Assembly: GCF_005938745.2 (NCBI RefSeq)
Contig: NZ_VCBX02000001.1
Span: 4,478,501 to 4,542,500 of the forward strand
From: Rhodococcus sp. KBS0724
GTDB lineage: Bacteria; Actinomycetota; Actinomycetes; Mycobacteriales; Mycobacteriaceae
Direction: 5' to 3'
Length of the DNA: 64,000 bases
A program made the position numbers and the translations under genes. The notes beneath the pieces are model-generated. The model was not told where the DNA came from. It saw only the letters and a program-made list of their open reading frames with translations, and ran no database searches. Positions 16,130 through 26,841 of this stretch are shown here, piece after piece; the first letter of the stretch is position 1; each line of letters starts with the position of its first letter.

Positions 16130-17896
16130 GTGCGTCGATTCATACGACGACTCGCCATACCCGTCGCGGCTGTGACGGCTGCCGCCGGACTTCTAGTCCT
16201 CGGCACCCCGGCCGCTGCTGACGAAGCCCCGCCGACCAGCTTCACCGGCACGGCCGACAACCTCGACTACACGAGGAGCGTCGTCGGAAACGCCGTGGTT
16301 CATCCCGGCGACACCGTGACATACAGAACCGAGATCAGTCGCCGTAGCGGCGTCGAGCGATATGTCACGAAGATCAGGGAGTACCCGCCGGCAGGCTTCA
16401 CGCTGGTTCCCGGCAGCGCCGTCGTGACCTACACCGGGTCCACCACCAAAGCCACCATCACGCCCGAAAGCGACGGCGGTGTCTCCGCCAAGTGCAGCAG
16501 CGGGTGCTCGTTCCTCGGGAGCGGTTTCGTGATCAAGAGCGGTCAATCGGTGACTCTGGAAGCCAAGTACACAGTTCCCGCGAACGCGACGTTCGGCACC
16601 CACGACAGCGGTCTGATCTTCGAGGTCTACACCTTCAGCACCTCTCAGGGACTGAACCCTATGAACGTCAACGTCCAGGTCGTCGACCCGTCCGTCGCCA
16701 CCGGAACGACGCTTGTCGCACCCGCAACGGCGAAGGTCGGCACACCGGTCGACCTGACCGCGACAGTTGCGCCGTCCAACGCGACGGGGACCGTCCAGTT
16801 CAAGGACAGCGGAAACGACATCGGCTCGCCGGTCACGGTGTCGAACGGCAGCGCCACCCTCTCGCATACCTTCAACAGCGTCGGCGCGCATGACATCACC
16901 GCCGCCTACACGGCCGGGCCCGGATTCCACAGTTCGACCTCCGGAGTCCAGACCGTCGACGTCTCCGCAGACACCACCACCACGATCTCCGCTCCGAACG
17001 CCGCACTGGTCGGCGACAGCATCACCGTGAGCGCCGTCGTCACCCCGGCTACCGCCGTGGGCACGGTGCAGTTCAAGGACGGCGACACCAACCTCGGCGC
17101 ACCGGTTGCCGTTGTCGACGGAACAGCCTCACTCACCCGTAGCTACGACGCTTCCGGCACCCACAGCTTCACCGCAGTCTTCACCGGCGAGGCCGGCTAC
17201 GGCGATTCCGTCTCCACCGCAACCCAACTCGACGTCAGTGACCCCGACTGGGGCACCACGACAACAGTTGTCGAGCCCCTCACCGCCGTTGTCGGTGAAC
17301 CGACCAACCTCTCGGCCACCGTCTCCCCCATCCCGAGCAGCGGAACCGTCACGTTCAAGGTCGACGGCATCGATGTCGGTACGGCACCCGTCGGCACCGG
17401 TGACGGCGTCGCGATCCTCCCGCACACCTTCACATCAGCAGGCGCAGCAGCCGTGACAGCCGAGTTCTCCGGCGGAACCGGATTCATCGAGTCCACGTCC
17501 ACTTCGTTCACCGTGAACGTGACCGCCCCCGAACCCGCCCGCGCGGACACCACGACAACCCTGACCGTCAGTGGCTCTGCCCTGGTCGGACAGGCAGTGC
17601 AACTCAAGGCCACCGTTGCACCCGGAACGGCAAACGGCATGATCCAGTTCAAGTCCGGCACGACTCCCATCGGCGCACCGGTTCCCGTCGTCAACGGCGT
17701 CGCGACGCTCACACACACCTTCGACGACGAGGGAACGTTCGGCATCACGGCCGGCTTCGTCGGCGACACCGGTTGGAAGAACTCCGTTTCCGGCCCGACC
17801 GTCCTGCAGGTCGGCACCGCACCAACTGACGGCGGCGGCACCGGAAGCGTGGATACCGGATCGCTCAGCGGTCTCATCCCGCTCTTCGGAAGCTAG
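16130..17896 (+). CDS. Secreted Ig-like repeat protein (four bacterial Ig-like domains)
   Basis: A 588-residue exported protein starting at GTG behind GAGGAGG. A Sec signal peptide (RRFIRRLAIPVAAV...) ends near TPAAA (residue 30). Residues 35-185 form a beta-rich N-terminal domain with two Cys (AKCSSGCSF). Four Ig-like repeats of 90-100 residues follow, each opening with a T-T-T/V core and carrying GTVQFKDG-type and SLTHTFxxxGTHxxTAxFTG-type motifs. The tail is Gly-rich and ends GSVDTGSLSGLIPLFGS. There is no LPXTG motif or membrane anchor. Probable surface or matrix protein. The next gene encodes a paralogue with the same layout; together they suggest an adhesive or wall-coating role (inference). 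Confidence 0.87.
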   Translation: MRRFIRRLAIPVAAVTAAAGLLVLGTPAAADEAPPTSFTGTADNLDYTRSVVGNAVVHPGDTVTYRTEISRRSGVERYVTKIREYPPAGFTLVPGSAVVTYTGSTTKATITPESDGGVSAKCSSGCSFLGSGFVIKSGQSVTLEAKYTVPANATFGTHDSGLIFEVYTFSTSQGLNPMNVNVQVVDPSVATGTTLVAPATAKVGTPVDLTATVAPSNATGTVQFKDSGNDIGSPVTVSNGSATLSHTFNSVGAHDITAAYTAGPGFHSSTSGVQTVDVSADTTTTISAPNAALVGDSITVSAVVTPATAVGTVQFKDGDTNLGAPVAVVDGTASLTRSYDASGTHSFTAVFTGEAGYGDSVSTATQLDVSDPDWGTTTTVVEPLTAVVGEPTNLSATVSPIPSSGTVTFKVDGIDVGTAPVGTGDGVAILPHTFTSAGAAAVTAEFSGGTGFIESTSTSFTVNVTAPEPARADTTTTLTVSGSALVGQAVQLKATVAPGTANGMIQFKSGTTPIGAPVPVVNGVATLTHTFDDEGTFGITAGFVGDTGWKNSVSGPTVLQVGTAPTDGGGTGSVDTGSLSGLIPLFGS

Positions 17897-17947
17897 TCCC
17901 CCACATCAGCTTTGGACACCACTCCCGTAATCGACTCAGGAGAATCC

Positions 17948-19705
17948 ATGTTCGTGCATTCCAGACGCCGCATCGCGGCGCCGATCGCCGTCACGGCACT
18001 CGCCGGTGGCGTCATCCTCGCGGGAATCCCCGCATCAGCCGCCCCGGTGACATCAACCTTCGGAACAAGTTGCCTCGCAACCCCGTCCGCTGTCGCCGGC
18101 CCGACCACGGAGTCCCAGTCCGGCTCGGTCATCGTCGACGCACCGGACAGCGTCGCGGCCGGTGAAACATTCGAAGTCACCATCCAACCCGGCCCCATCG
18201 CATTCCCCGGATCCGCTTCGGGGGCGACCGTCCAGAACGTCTCCCGCATCAAAGTCGACGTCGACGTTCCCGCAAACGCCACCCTCGTGGAAGCCACCAT
18301 CGTTCCCGGGACCTCCGTGGGACTCAGCGGTGTCGCACCGAATATCCTGCGCGTCAACGAGAACGGCAACGTCGATTCCAACGGAACGATTCTCCGGCTA
18401 TCGGGAAACAATCAGGTGATCGGAAACAGCCCGAGCTCGAGCATCAACTCCGAGGGTGGAATCGTCGTCAAGGCGACCGGCAAGAACATCGACGGCTCCA
18501 ACAACGCCGACGGTTACACCCAGTTCCAGCTCCCCCAGGTCAAGGCCGTTCTCAAAGCCGGCGCCTCGGGAGAGGTAGCCATGAAGGTCCGCACCGGCGG
18601 TAGCGCGGGAACGTGGAACAACGATCGCAACTTCCTCACGTTCCTCCCCAAGGCCACCCTGGTGATCACCGCGTGGGCACCCACCCGGTGCACCCCGCGT
18701 GACGCGGAGAACGGCCCCCTCAACAGCGGCGCAGGCCCCCTCGCCACAACCCGAATCATCGAGGCGGACAAAGCAACCACCACAACGGTGGTCGGACCGG
18801 CCAACGCCAAGAACGGAACCCCGGTCACGCTGTCGGCCAACGTGAGCGGCGGCGCAAACGGGGGAACAGTCCAGTTCTTCGACGGCGACAACCCTCTCGG
18901 GGACGCGGTACCGGTAGCGGCCGGATCGGCCAGCATCTCCCCGACCTTCACCGAGGACGGACCGCACTCCATCACCGCGAGTTACAGCGGCACAACCGGA
19001 TTCCTGGCGTCGACCTCCGTGTCGGCCAAGATCGTGACCGTCACGACGGACGCACCGCCTGACGCCGTGACCACTACCGCAACGGTGTCGCCGTCGACCG
19101 CGAAGGTCGGTCAGGACGTGAACCTCACCGCCAAGGTCGATCCTCAGGGAACCGGCGGCACCGTCGACTTCATCGTCGACGGCACCGAAACGCTCACTGC
19201 CACGGTCGGAACCGACGGAGTTGCCATCGCGCCGTACACCTTCACCTCCACCGGAACGCACAAGGTTGTCGCGAAGTTCACCGGCTCACCCGGGTTCGCG
19301 CCGTCCGCTGCCCCGGCATTCCCGGTCAGCGTCACGACGCCGGCTCCGGCTGACGTCGAGACGACCACGGTTCTGGGCGAAGTCGGAACCGTCCAGAAAA
19401 ACACCCCCGTGACGCTCAAGGCAACGATCGATCCGGCCGGCGCCACCGGCAAGGTCCAGTTCAAGGTCGGTGACACCCTGATCGGCGGACCGGTCGACGT
19501 GGTCAACGGCGTCGCAACGGTGCCGGCGACGTTCTACAACTCCGGGACCTACAGTGTCACTGCCGAATTCGTGGGCGCTTCAGGCTACACATCTTCGGCA
19601 TCCGCGCCGCAGACCCTGACCGTCCCCGGTGATCCGGACGGCGGAACCGGTGGCGGAACCGGAAGCCTCGACCTCGGCACCCTCTTCGGGTCGCTCGGAG
19701 GCTGA
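17948..19705 (+). CDS. Secreted Ig-like repeat protein (three bacterial Ig-like domains)
   Basis: A 585-residue exported protein. The ATG at 17948 follows AGGAG at 6 nt. A signal peptide (FVHSRRRIAAPIAV...) ends around ASA-AP, residue 32. A Ser/Asn-rich beta domain of about 235 residues has two Cys (SCLATP and TRCTPRD) that may pair. Three Ig-like repeats follow (openings ATTTTVVGP, AVTTTATVSP, VETTTVLGEV), each with a TVxFxxG motif. The tail is Gly-rich and ends GSLDLGTLFGSLGG, matching the tail of the preceding protein. The 51-nt gap suggests an operon. No sortase signal is present. The N-terminal domains of the two proteins differ, so they may bind different partners. Confidence 0.87.
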   Translation: MFVHSRRRIAAPIAVTALAGGVILAGIPASAAPVTSTFGTSCLATPSAVAGPTTESQSGSVIVDAPDSVAAGETFEVTIQPGPIAFPGSASGATVQNVSRIKVDVDVPANATLVEATIVPGTSVGLSGVAPNILRVNENGNVDSNGTILRLSGNNQVIGNSPSSSINSEGGIVVKATGKNIDGSNNADGYTQFQLPQVKAVLKAGASGEVAMKVRTGGSAGTWNNDRNFLTFLPKATLVITAWAPTRCTPRDAENGPLNSGAGPLATTRIIEADKATTTTVVGPANAKNGTPVTLSANVSGGANGGTVQFFDGDNPLGDAVPVAAGSASISPTFTEDGPHSITASYSGTTGFLASTSVSAKIVTVTTDAPPDAVTTTATVSPSTAKVGQDVNLTAKVDPQGTGGTVDFIVDGTETLTATVGTDGVAIAPYTFTSTGTHKVVAKFTGSPGFAPSAAPAFPVSVTTPAPADVETTTVLGEVGTVQKNTPVTLKATIDPAGATGKVQFKVGDTLIGGPVDVVNGVATVPATFYNSGTYSVTAEFVGASGYTSSASAPQTLTVPGDPDGGTGGGTGSLDLGTLFGSLGG

Positions 19706-19722
19706 CACCCTGAAACAGAAAG

Positions 19723-19756
19723 GAGGCGTGCCGTCGAATGTTCGACGGCACGCCTC
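19723..19756. terminator. Bidirectional terminator between Ig-repeat gene and choD-like gene
   Basis: Sixteen-bp perfect stem (19723-19738 pairing with 19741-19756, GAGGCGTGCC core) with a TG loop, followed by TTCTTCG. It lies between two convergent genes. Confidence 0.85.
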
Positions 19757-19774
19757 TTCTTCGTTTGCGGCGAC

Positions 19775-21529
19775 CTACCCGGCTGCGGGCTCCACCGGAA
19801 CCGCCGGCGCGGTCTTGCCGCCGGTGATCTTCACGATCGGCAGAACCAGTGCCGCTGGTGCCGACGCCGGAACCACCGGCGACTTCGGCGCGATCGGAGT
19901 CAACCGCTCGTAGCCGGTGCCCTGAGCCGGACGCAGGTCCGCCTCCCCCTTGTTCGGCCAGAGCGACGCCGCGCGCTCGGCCTGAGCGGCAATAGTCAAC
20001 GACGGGTTCACACCGAGGTTCGCGGATACTGCGGCACCGTCGACGACGCTGAGCGTCGGATAGCCGAAGACGCGGTGATACGGATCGATCACACCGTGGT
20101 CGGCATCCTCCGCGATAGCGCAACCGCCGAGGAAGTGCGCCGTCAGCGGGACGTTGAAGATCTCGCCCCACGTGCCGCCTGCGACACCGTCGATCTTCTC
20201 GGCAACGCGGCGCGTCGCGTCGTTACCCTCGGGGATCCACGTCGGGTTGGGCTGACCGTGGCCTTGCTTGCTGGTGACCTTGCGGCGGCCGAACAAGCCC
20301 TTCTTCGTGTACGTGGTGATGGAGTTGTCGAGATTCTGCATGACCAGGGCGATGATCGTGCGCTCACTCCAGTCCTTGACCGTGAGCATGCGCAGCATCT
20401 GGTACGGATTCTTCGCGACCACTCCGAGGAACTTGACCCACCGCGGCTTGTTTCCGCCGCCGTCGGTCATCAGCGTCTGCAGCAAGCCCATCGCATTGGA
20501 GCCCTTGCCATAGCGAACCGGCTCGATATGCGTGTCCTTGCTCGGATGGAACGACGACGTGATCGCAACTCCGTGCGTCAGATCGAGGTTGGGATCGACC
20601 TTGTATTTGCCTGCGCCGACAATGGATTCGGAGTTGGTGCGCGTGAGCTCGCCGAGTGTGCCGGACAGCTTGGGCAGCGCTCCGGTGTCTTTCATGTCGA
20701 ACAGCAGGTGCTGCGTGCCCCACGTTCCGGCCGCGAGAATCACATGAGCGGCGGTGTACGTCCGACGGTTCTTGCGCGCGTATGCGCCGGTGCGCTCGGT
20801 GAACACATCCCAGGTGCCGTCATGTTGTTCGCGAAGTCCCGAGACGGTGGTCATGGGAATGATGTCGGCGCCTGCGCTCTCGGCCAGGCCGAGGTAGTTC
20901 TTGAGGAGCGTGTTCTTGGCGCCGTGCCGGCAGCCCGTCATGCACTCGCCGCACTCGATGCACCCGGTGCGCTCGGGACCGACACCACCGAAGTACGGGT
21001 CGGCGGCTTTCTTGCCCGGCTCACCGAAGTACACCCCGACCGGCGTCTGGATGAAGGTGTCGCCGACGCCCATGTCGTCCGCAACGGATTTCATGATCTC
21101 GTCGGCCGGTGTCATGTGCGGATTCCGGACGACTCCGAGCATCTTCTGCGCCTGCTCGTAGTACGGCGTGAGTTCGCTACGCCAATCGGTGATGTGCGCC
21201 CACTGCTTGTCCTGGAAGAACGGCTCCGGCGGCTGGTACAGCGTGTTCGCGTAGTTCAGAGAACCACCACCGACACCCGCGCCGGCCAGAATCAAGCAGT
21301 CGCGAAGCAGGTGAACCCGCTGAATACCGAAGCAGCCGAGCTTGGGCGCCCACAGGAACTTCTTCAGATCCCAGCTCGTCTTCGCGAACTCTGCATCGGC
21401 GTACCGTCGGCCCGCTTCGAGGACACCTACCTTGTAGCCCTTCTCCACGAGACGAAGCGCGCTCACACTTCCGCCGAATCCGGACCCGACAATCAGTACG
21501 TCGTAATCCGTCGCGCGTTGCTTGCCCAT
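19775..21529 (-). CDS. choD: GMC-family oxidoreductase, ChoD-like (Rv3409c type)
   Basis: An FAD enzyme of 584 residues, close to the 578 of M. tuberculosis ChoD, next to guaB3/guaB2 as in mycobacteria. The dinucleotide fold VLIVGSGFGGSVSALRL begins near residue 10. The GMC C-terminal signature includes HFLGGCAIAEDADHGV and VVDGAAVSANLGVNPS. An unusual cluster, CIECGECMTGC (about residues 190-200), matches the spacing of a 4Fe-4S ligand set. No signal peptide is present. Annotated family members are called cholesterol oxidases, but activity of the ChoD group on cholesterol is not firmly established; 3-beta-hydroxysteroid or another alcohol may be the substrate. Transcribed away from guaB3 behind a hairpin. 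Confidence 0.88.
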   Translation of the reverse strand: MGKQRATDYDVLIVGSGFGGSVSALRLVEKGYKVGVLEAGRRYADAEFAKTSWDLKKFLWAPKLGCFGIQRVHLLRDCLILAGAGVGGGSLNYANTLYQPPEPFFQDKQWAHITDWRSELTPYYEQAQKMLGVVRNPHMTPADEIMKSVADDMGVGDTFIQTPVGVYFGEPGKKAADPYFGGVGPERTGCIECGECMTGCRHGAKNTLLKNYLGLAESAGADIIPMTTVSGLREQHDGTWDVFTERTGAYARKNRRTYTAAHVILAAGTWGTQHLLFDMKDTGALPKLSGTLGELTRTNSESIVGAGKYKVDPNLDLTHGVAITSSFHPSKDTHIEPVRYGKGSNAMGLLQTLMTDGGGNKPRWVKFLGVVAKNPYQMLRMLTVKDWSERTIIALVMQNLDNSITTYTKKGLFGRRKVTSKQGHGQPNPTWIPEGNDATRRVAEKIDGVAGGTWGEIFNVPLTAHFLGGCAIAEDADHGVIDPYHRVFGYPTLSVVDGAAVSANLGVNPSLTIAAQAERAASLWPNKGEADLRPAQGTGYERLTPIAPKSPVVPASAPAALVLPIVKITGGKTAPAVPVEPAAG

Positions 21530-21656
21530 CAGGACACCTCCACCGTGAAAACGTAGTTACCCGTCAGTATGCACCCGAATGTTGTGACTGCCACCACAAG
21601 GGTGCCCTAAGCGTAACCATAAGTATCACCAACGCGCGAAAGTCCTGAATACAGAC

Positions 21657-21693
21657 CTGTGGCCCCGGTTCCACTAGGAAGCCAGGGCCACAG
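21657..21693 (-). terminator. Hairpin terminator after guaB3
   Basis: On the minus strand CTGTGGCCC pairs with GGGCCACAG, and the stem extends inward with one wobble and one bulge through TTCC/GGAA. It lies 12 nt past the guaB3 stop, separating guaB3 from choD. Confidence 0.7.
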
Positions 21694-21704
21694 ATGCAGA
21701 CAAA

Positions 21705-22844
21705 TCAGGCGCGAACTGTCAGTCCGACCTTCTGGAACTCCTTGAGAGTGGAGTAGCCGGCCTTAGCCATGGAACGACGCAAGCCGCCGACGAAGTTCAG
21801 CGAACCGTACGGATCGTCGGACGGCCCGGCCAGAACCTTGTCCAGCGACGGCCGCTCACCGTAGGAAACCGGGAGAAGCGCGCCACGCGGAACCGAAGGA
21901 TGCGCAGCAGCGGACGGCCAGTACCAGCCGCCGCCTGCAGCTTCAGCCGACACAGCCAACGGAGTGCCGAGAACAGCGGCGTCCGCACCACACGCGATCG
22001 CCTTTGCCAGTTCACCCGACGTAGCGATGTCACCGTCGGCGATGACGTGGACGTAGCGTCCGCCCGTCTCGTCGAGGTAGTCGCGGCGAGCCGCAGCGGC
22101 ATCAGCGATAGCGGTCGCCATCGGGACCCCGATACCGAGAACCTCACCCGTCGTGGTTGCACCCTCGGCAGAGCCGTAGCCGACGATGACACCCGCAGCA
22201 CCGGTCCGCATCAGATGCAGAGCCGTGCGGTGATCACTCACACCACCCGCGATAACCGGAACGTCGAGCTCCGAGATGAACGTCTTGAGGTTGAGCGGCT
22301 CTTCCTCCGTGCGCACGACATGCTCGGCGGAGATGATCGTGCCGTGAACGACCAGCAGGTCGATTCCCGCCTTGATCAACGCCGGCGTCAGAGCGCGCGC
22401 ATTCTGCGGGCTGACGCGAACGGCCGTCGTGACACCCGCGTCACGAACCTGCGCGACTGCTGCTGCCAGCAATTCCGCCTGCAACGGCGCCGCATGCAGT
22501 TCCTGCAGGTACCGGATCGCGGCGTCGACGCCACCGTCGGTTTCGGCGATTTCGACAAGACGAGTCAGCTTTGCCTCGACGTCGGCATGACGGCCCCACA
22601 GGCCCTCGCCGTTGATGACGCCGAGCCCGCCGCGCTTACCCAATTCGATTGCGAAGGTCGGCGAGACCAACGCGTCGGTCGGGTGGGCGAGGATGGGAAT
22701 GTCGAACCTGTACGCGTCGATCTGCCACGTCGTCGACACCTCCTTCGACGAACGAGTCCGCCGGGAGGGAACGATGTTCACATCGTCCAGTTCGTAGGTA
22801 CGACGGGCCGTACGACCCATTCCGATTTCAACGAGGTCGCGCAC
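21705..22844 (-). CDS. guaB3: GuaB3-family IMP dehydrogenase-like protein
   Basis: A 379-residue TIM-barrel protein of the IMPDH/GMP reductase superfamily, without the CBS (Bateman) pair of true IMPDH. It matches Rv3410c in size and position between choD and guaB2. Superfamily signatures are seen (ELDDVNIVPSRRTRSSKEV at the start, VIAGGVSDHRTAL, GGLRRSM). The catalytic loop that reads GSICTT in the neighbouring GuaB2 here reads GYGSAEGATTT, so the nucleophilic Cys is absent. It is therefore unlikely to act as a normal IMP dehydrogenase. A regulatory or alternative purine role is open. It lies 41 nt downstream of guaB2 and is co-transcribed. Confidence 0.92.
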   Translation of the reverse strand: MRDLVEIGMGRTARRTYELDDVNIVPSRRTRSSKEVSTTWQIDAYRFDIPILAHPTDALVSPTFAIELGKRGGLGVINGEGLWGRHADVEAKLTRLVEIAETDGGVDAAIRYLQELHAAPLQAELLAAAVAQVRDAGVTTAVRVSPQNARALTPALIKAGIDLLVVHGTIISAEHVVRTEEEPLNLKTFISELDVPVIAGGVSDHRTALHLMRTGAAGVIVGYGSAEGATTTGEVLGIGVPMATAIADAAAARRDYLDETGGRYVHVIADGDIATSGELAKAIACGADAAVLGTPLAVSAEAAGGGWYWPSAAAHPSVPRGALLPVSYGERPSLDKVLAGPSDDPYGSLNFVGGLRRSMAKAGYSTLKEFQKVGLTVRA

Positions 22845-22885
22845 GCGCGCCCCTTTCTCGTGACTGGTGAACTAGCGAACTGAAC

Positions 22886-25059
<2,174 letters not shown>

Positions 25060-25071
25060 CACATACCTACA

Positions 25072-25110
25072 ACAGTGGGCCGGCAAGCATGACGCTTGCC
25101 GGCCCACTGT
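25072..25110. terminator. Rho-independent terminator, DUF5319 gene / rsdA
   Basis: Seventeen-bp perfect stem (25072-25088 with 25094-25110) around ATGAC, followed by TTTTTG on the plus strand. It lies between two convergent genes. Confidence 0.92.
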
Positions 25111-25173
25111 TTTTGATTTCGCTGATTGACGTTGCTACTGACTTACGTTGGTGCCGAACAGGTCTCGCGACGC

Positions 25174-26103
25174 TCAGGACGGCGTGTTCACATTCGGCGA
25201 CGTAGTCGTCGTCTTCGATGACGACGGGGTAGTTGTCGTCGGCAAGGTTGTCGTTGTTGTTGTCGTCGGGTTCGACGAGGGACTCGGGATGGTTGACGAC
25301 GGCGGCACGAGCGCAGGATTGGGCGTCGATGTTGTCGGACCCGTGCCAGGCAACTCCAGATCCGAGGTCGGGCCGGGCAACACAGGAATCGAGGTAACCA
25401 GAGGGGGCTCGAACGTTGTCACTCCGTCGGTTGTGCTCGACGGCGGCGGAGCAGCCTGGGTGGTTGTCTCCTGAACCTGGGTCATCAGCTTGCCCCAGCG
25501 TTCGACGAGATCTGTCTTCGCCTGCGAATCCTTCACAGCACCGGCACGTTGAGCCGCGTTGTCGAGAACCTTCTTCGCTTCGGGAATGTCTCCGGCAGCC
25601 AACAGCCGCTCAGCCTTCTCGAGCTCGGACGTGGTGTCGATCTTCGCGACCGTCGAATTTGCTTCTTCCGCGAAGACAACCTGCTTCACGCCCCACAGTG
25701 CGTCACCCGGTTCAGCACCGTAAGTGAGCATCGAGCCGCCACCGATCACAACCGCAGCGACGGCTGCGGCAGCGGCAACGGGACGCAGCAGCCGAAGACG
25801 TGAACGGGAGCGTTCGCGATCGGCAATGCTGGGCGGTGCCGATTCGATAGCTGCGATCACATCGTCGAGAAGTGGACCCTCCGGCATCGGAGTCGACACG
25901 ACGTCATCGCGCCACTTCGACAAGATCAACGCCAGTTCGTACTGCTCAGTGCTATCGGTTGCTACCGGCCCACCATGCGAAATTGCCTCGATCAGCGCGT
26001 CGTCGCGCCGAACCGCAGCCAGATCCACCGGTGCACCGTCGTCGGCGAGACCGGCTGTGAGGTCATCGAGATCGGAAGAATCACGATTCTCGTCTCTAGC
26101 CAT
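25174..26103 (-). CDS. rsdA: Anti-sigma-D factor RsdA
   Basis: A membrane anti-sigma factor of 309 residues that sequesters SigD. The cytoplasmic N-terminus (DLAAVRRDDALIEAISHG ... ALILSKWRDDV) is the expected SigD-binding part. One membrane helix lies near residues 105-125 (VAAAAAVAAVVIGGGSML). Outside, an alpha-helical segment (AERLLAAGDIPEAKKVLDNA) is followed by a long Pro/Thr/Ser tail. The ATG at 26103 overlaps the end of sigD; a GTG at 26112 would add three residues. Regulated proteolysis by membrane and Clp proteases releases SigD in mycobacteria; the same is inferred here. Confidence 0.92.
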   Translation of the reverse strand: MARDENRDSSDLDDLTAGLADDGAPVDLAAVRRDDALIEAISHGGPVATDSTEQYELALILSKWRDDVVSTPMPEGPLLDDVIAAIESAPPSIADRERSRSRLRLLRPVAAAAAVAAVVIGGGSMLTYGAEPGDALWGVKQVVFAEEANSTVAKIDTTSELEKAERLLAAGDIPEAKKVLDNAAQRAGAVKDSQAKTDLVERWGKLMTQVQETTTQAAPPPSSTTDGVTTFEPPLVTSIPVLPGPTSDLELPGTGPTTSTPNPALVPPSSTIPSPSSNPTTTTTTTLPTTTTPSSSKTTTTSPNVNTPS

Positions 26104-26674
26104 AGCTCTCACCCGCTTTCGTTACTACTTTTTTCAGTTTCGCGATCGCCCTGTGCTGGGCGACTCGTACAGCTCCGGCGGTACTCCCGACGGCGGCGGC
26201 CGTTTCTTCAGCCGACAGTCCGACAACCAACCGGAGAATCAAGATCTCTCGATGCTTCTCCGGCAAGGTGCCGAGCAGTTCCTGCATGTGCCGACTGGAT
26301 TCCGAATCGAGTGCTCGCTGCTCGGGTCCATCGTCAAGTGCAATTACATCCGGTACTTCGGCTACGGGCTCCGACTTGTTACGGGCGGAGCTTCGATGGG
26401 CGTCAGCAACCTTGTGTGCGGCAATGCCGTACACAAAAGCCATGAAGGGACGTCCCTGATCTTGATAACGCGGCAACGCGGTCATCACGGCGAGACACAC
26501 CTCCTGCGCGACGTCGTCGGCCGACAGGTGACCTCTCTCCGCCGCACCCACCCGACCACGGCAATAGCGCACCACCATGGGTCGAATGTTTTCCAAAACC
26601 AAAGCTAGAGCTGTACGGTCGCCCTGCGCTGCAGCGGCGACCGCGGAGTCCAACTCATCGCTCGTATTTGTCAT
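26096..26674 (-). CDS. sigD: ECF RNA polymerase sigma factor SigD
   Basis: A 192-residue group 4 sigma factor. Region 2 (VVRYCRGRVGAAERGHLSADDVAQEVCLAVMTAL, with FVYGIAAHKVADAHR) recognises the -10 element. Region 4 (HREILILRLVVGLSAEETAAAVGSTAGAVRVAQHRAIAKLKK) recognises the -35 element. It is immediately upstream of and overlaps rsdA, its cognate anti-sigma gene, in the Rv3414c-Rv3413c arrangement. In mycobacteria SigD controls stationary-phase and stringent-response genes. Confidence 0.95.
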   Translation of the reverse strand: MTNTSDELDSAVAAAAQGDRTALALVLENIRPMVVRYCRGRVGAAERGHLSADDVAQEVCLAVMTALPRYQDQGRPFMAFVYGIAAHKVADAHRSSARNKSEPVAEVPDVIALDDGPEQRALDSESSRHMQELLGTLPEKHREILILRLVVGLSAEETAAAVGSTAGAVRVAQHRAIAKLKKVVTKAGESYG

Positions 26675-26841
26675 CGTCAGCGAAAATCCTGGCGTTACAG
26701 TGGCACTTCCCGAGCGGGTGTGCTTCCACTCTCAGCGGAACCCTATAAGAGTAACCATCCAGACCGACTGGTCCGCGCACGCCTGGCCAGCCGGCGCAAT
26801 GTTTCGACGTGTACAACTTGTCGGCTACCACGTGGCACACC

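Noticed and set aside
16700..19640. Repeated DNA in the Ig-repeat genes considered as CRISPR or tandem satellite
   Set aside because: The repetition follows protein domains of 90-100 residues with diverged DNA; there are no short exact repeats with spacers.
20075..21556. 493-codon open frame opposite the choD-like gene
   Set aside because: The GMC oxidoreductase on the minus strand carries all family motifs; the plus-strand frame has none.
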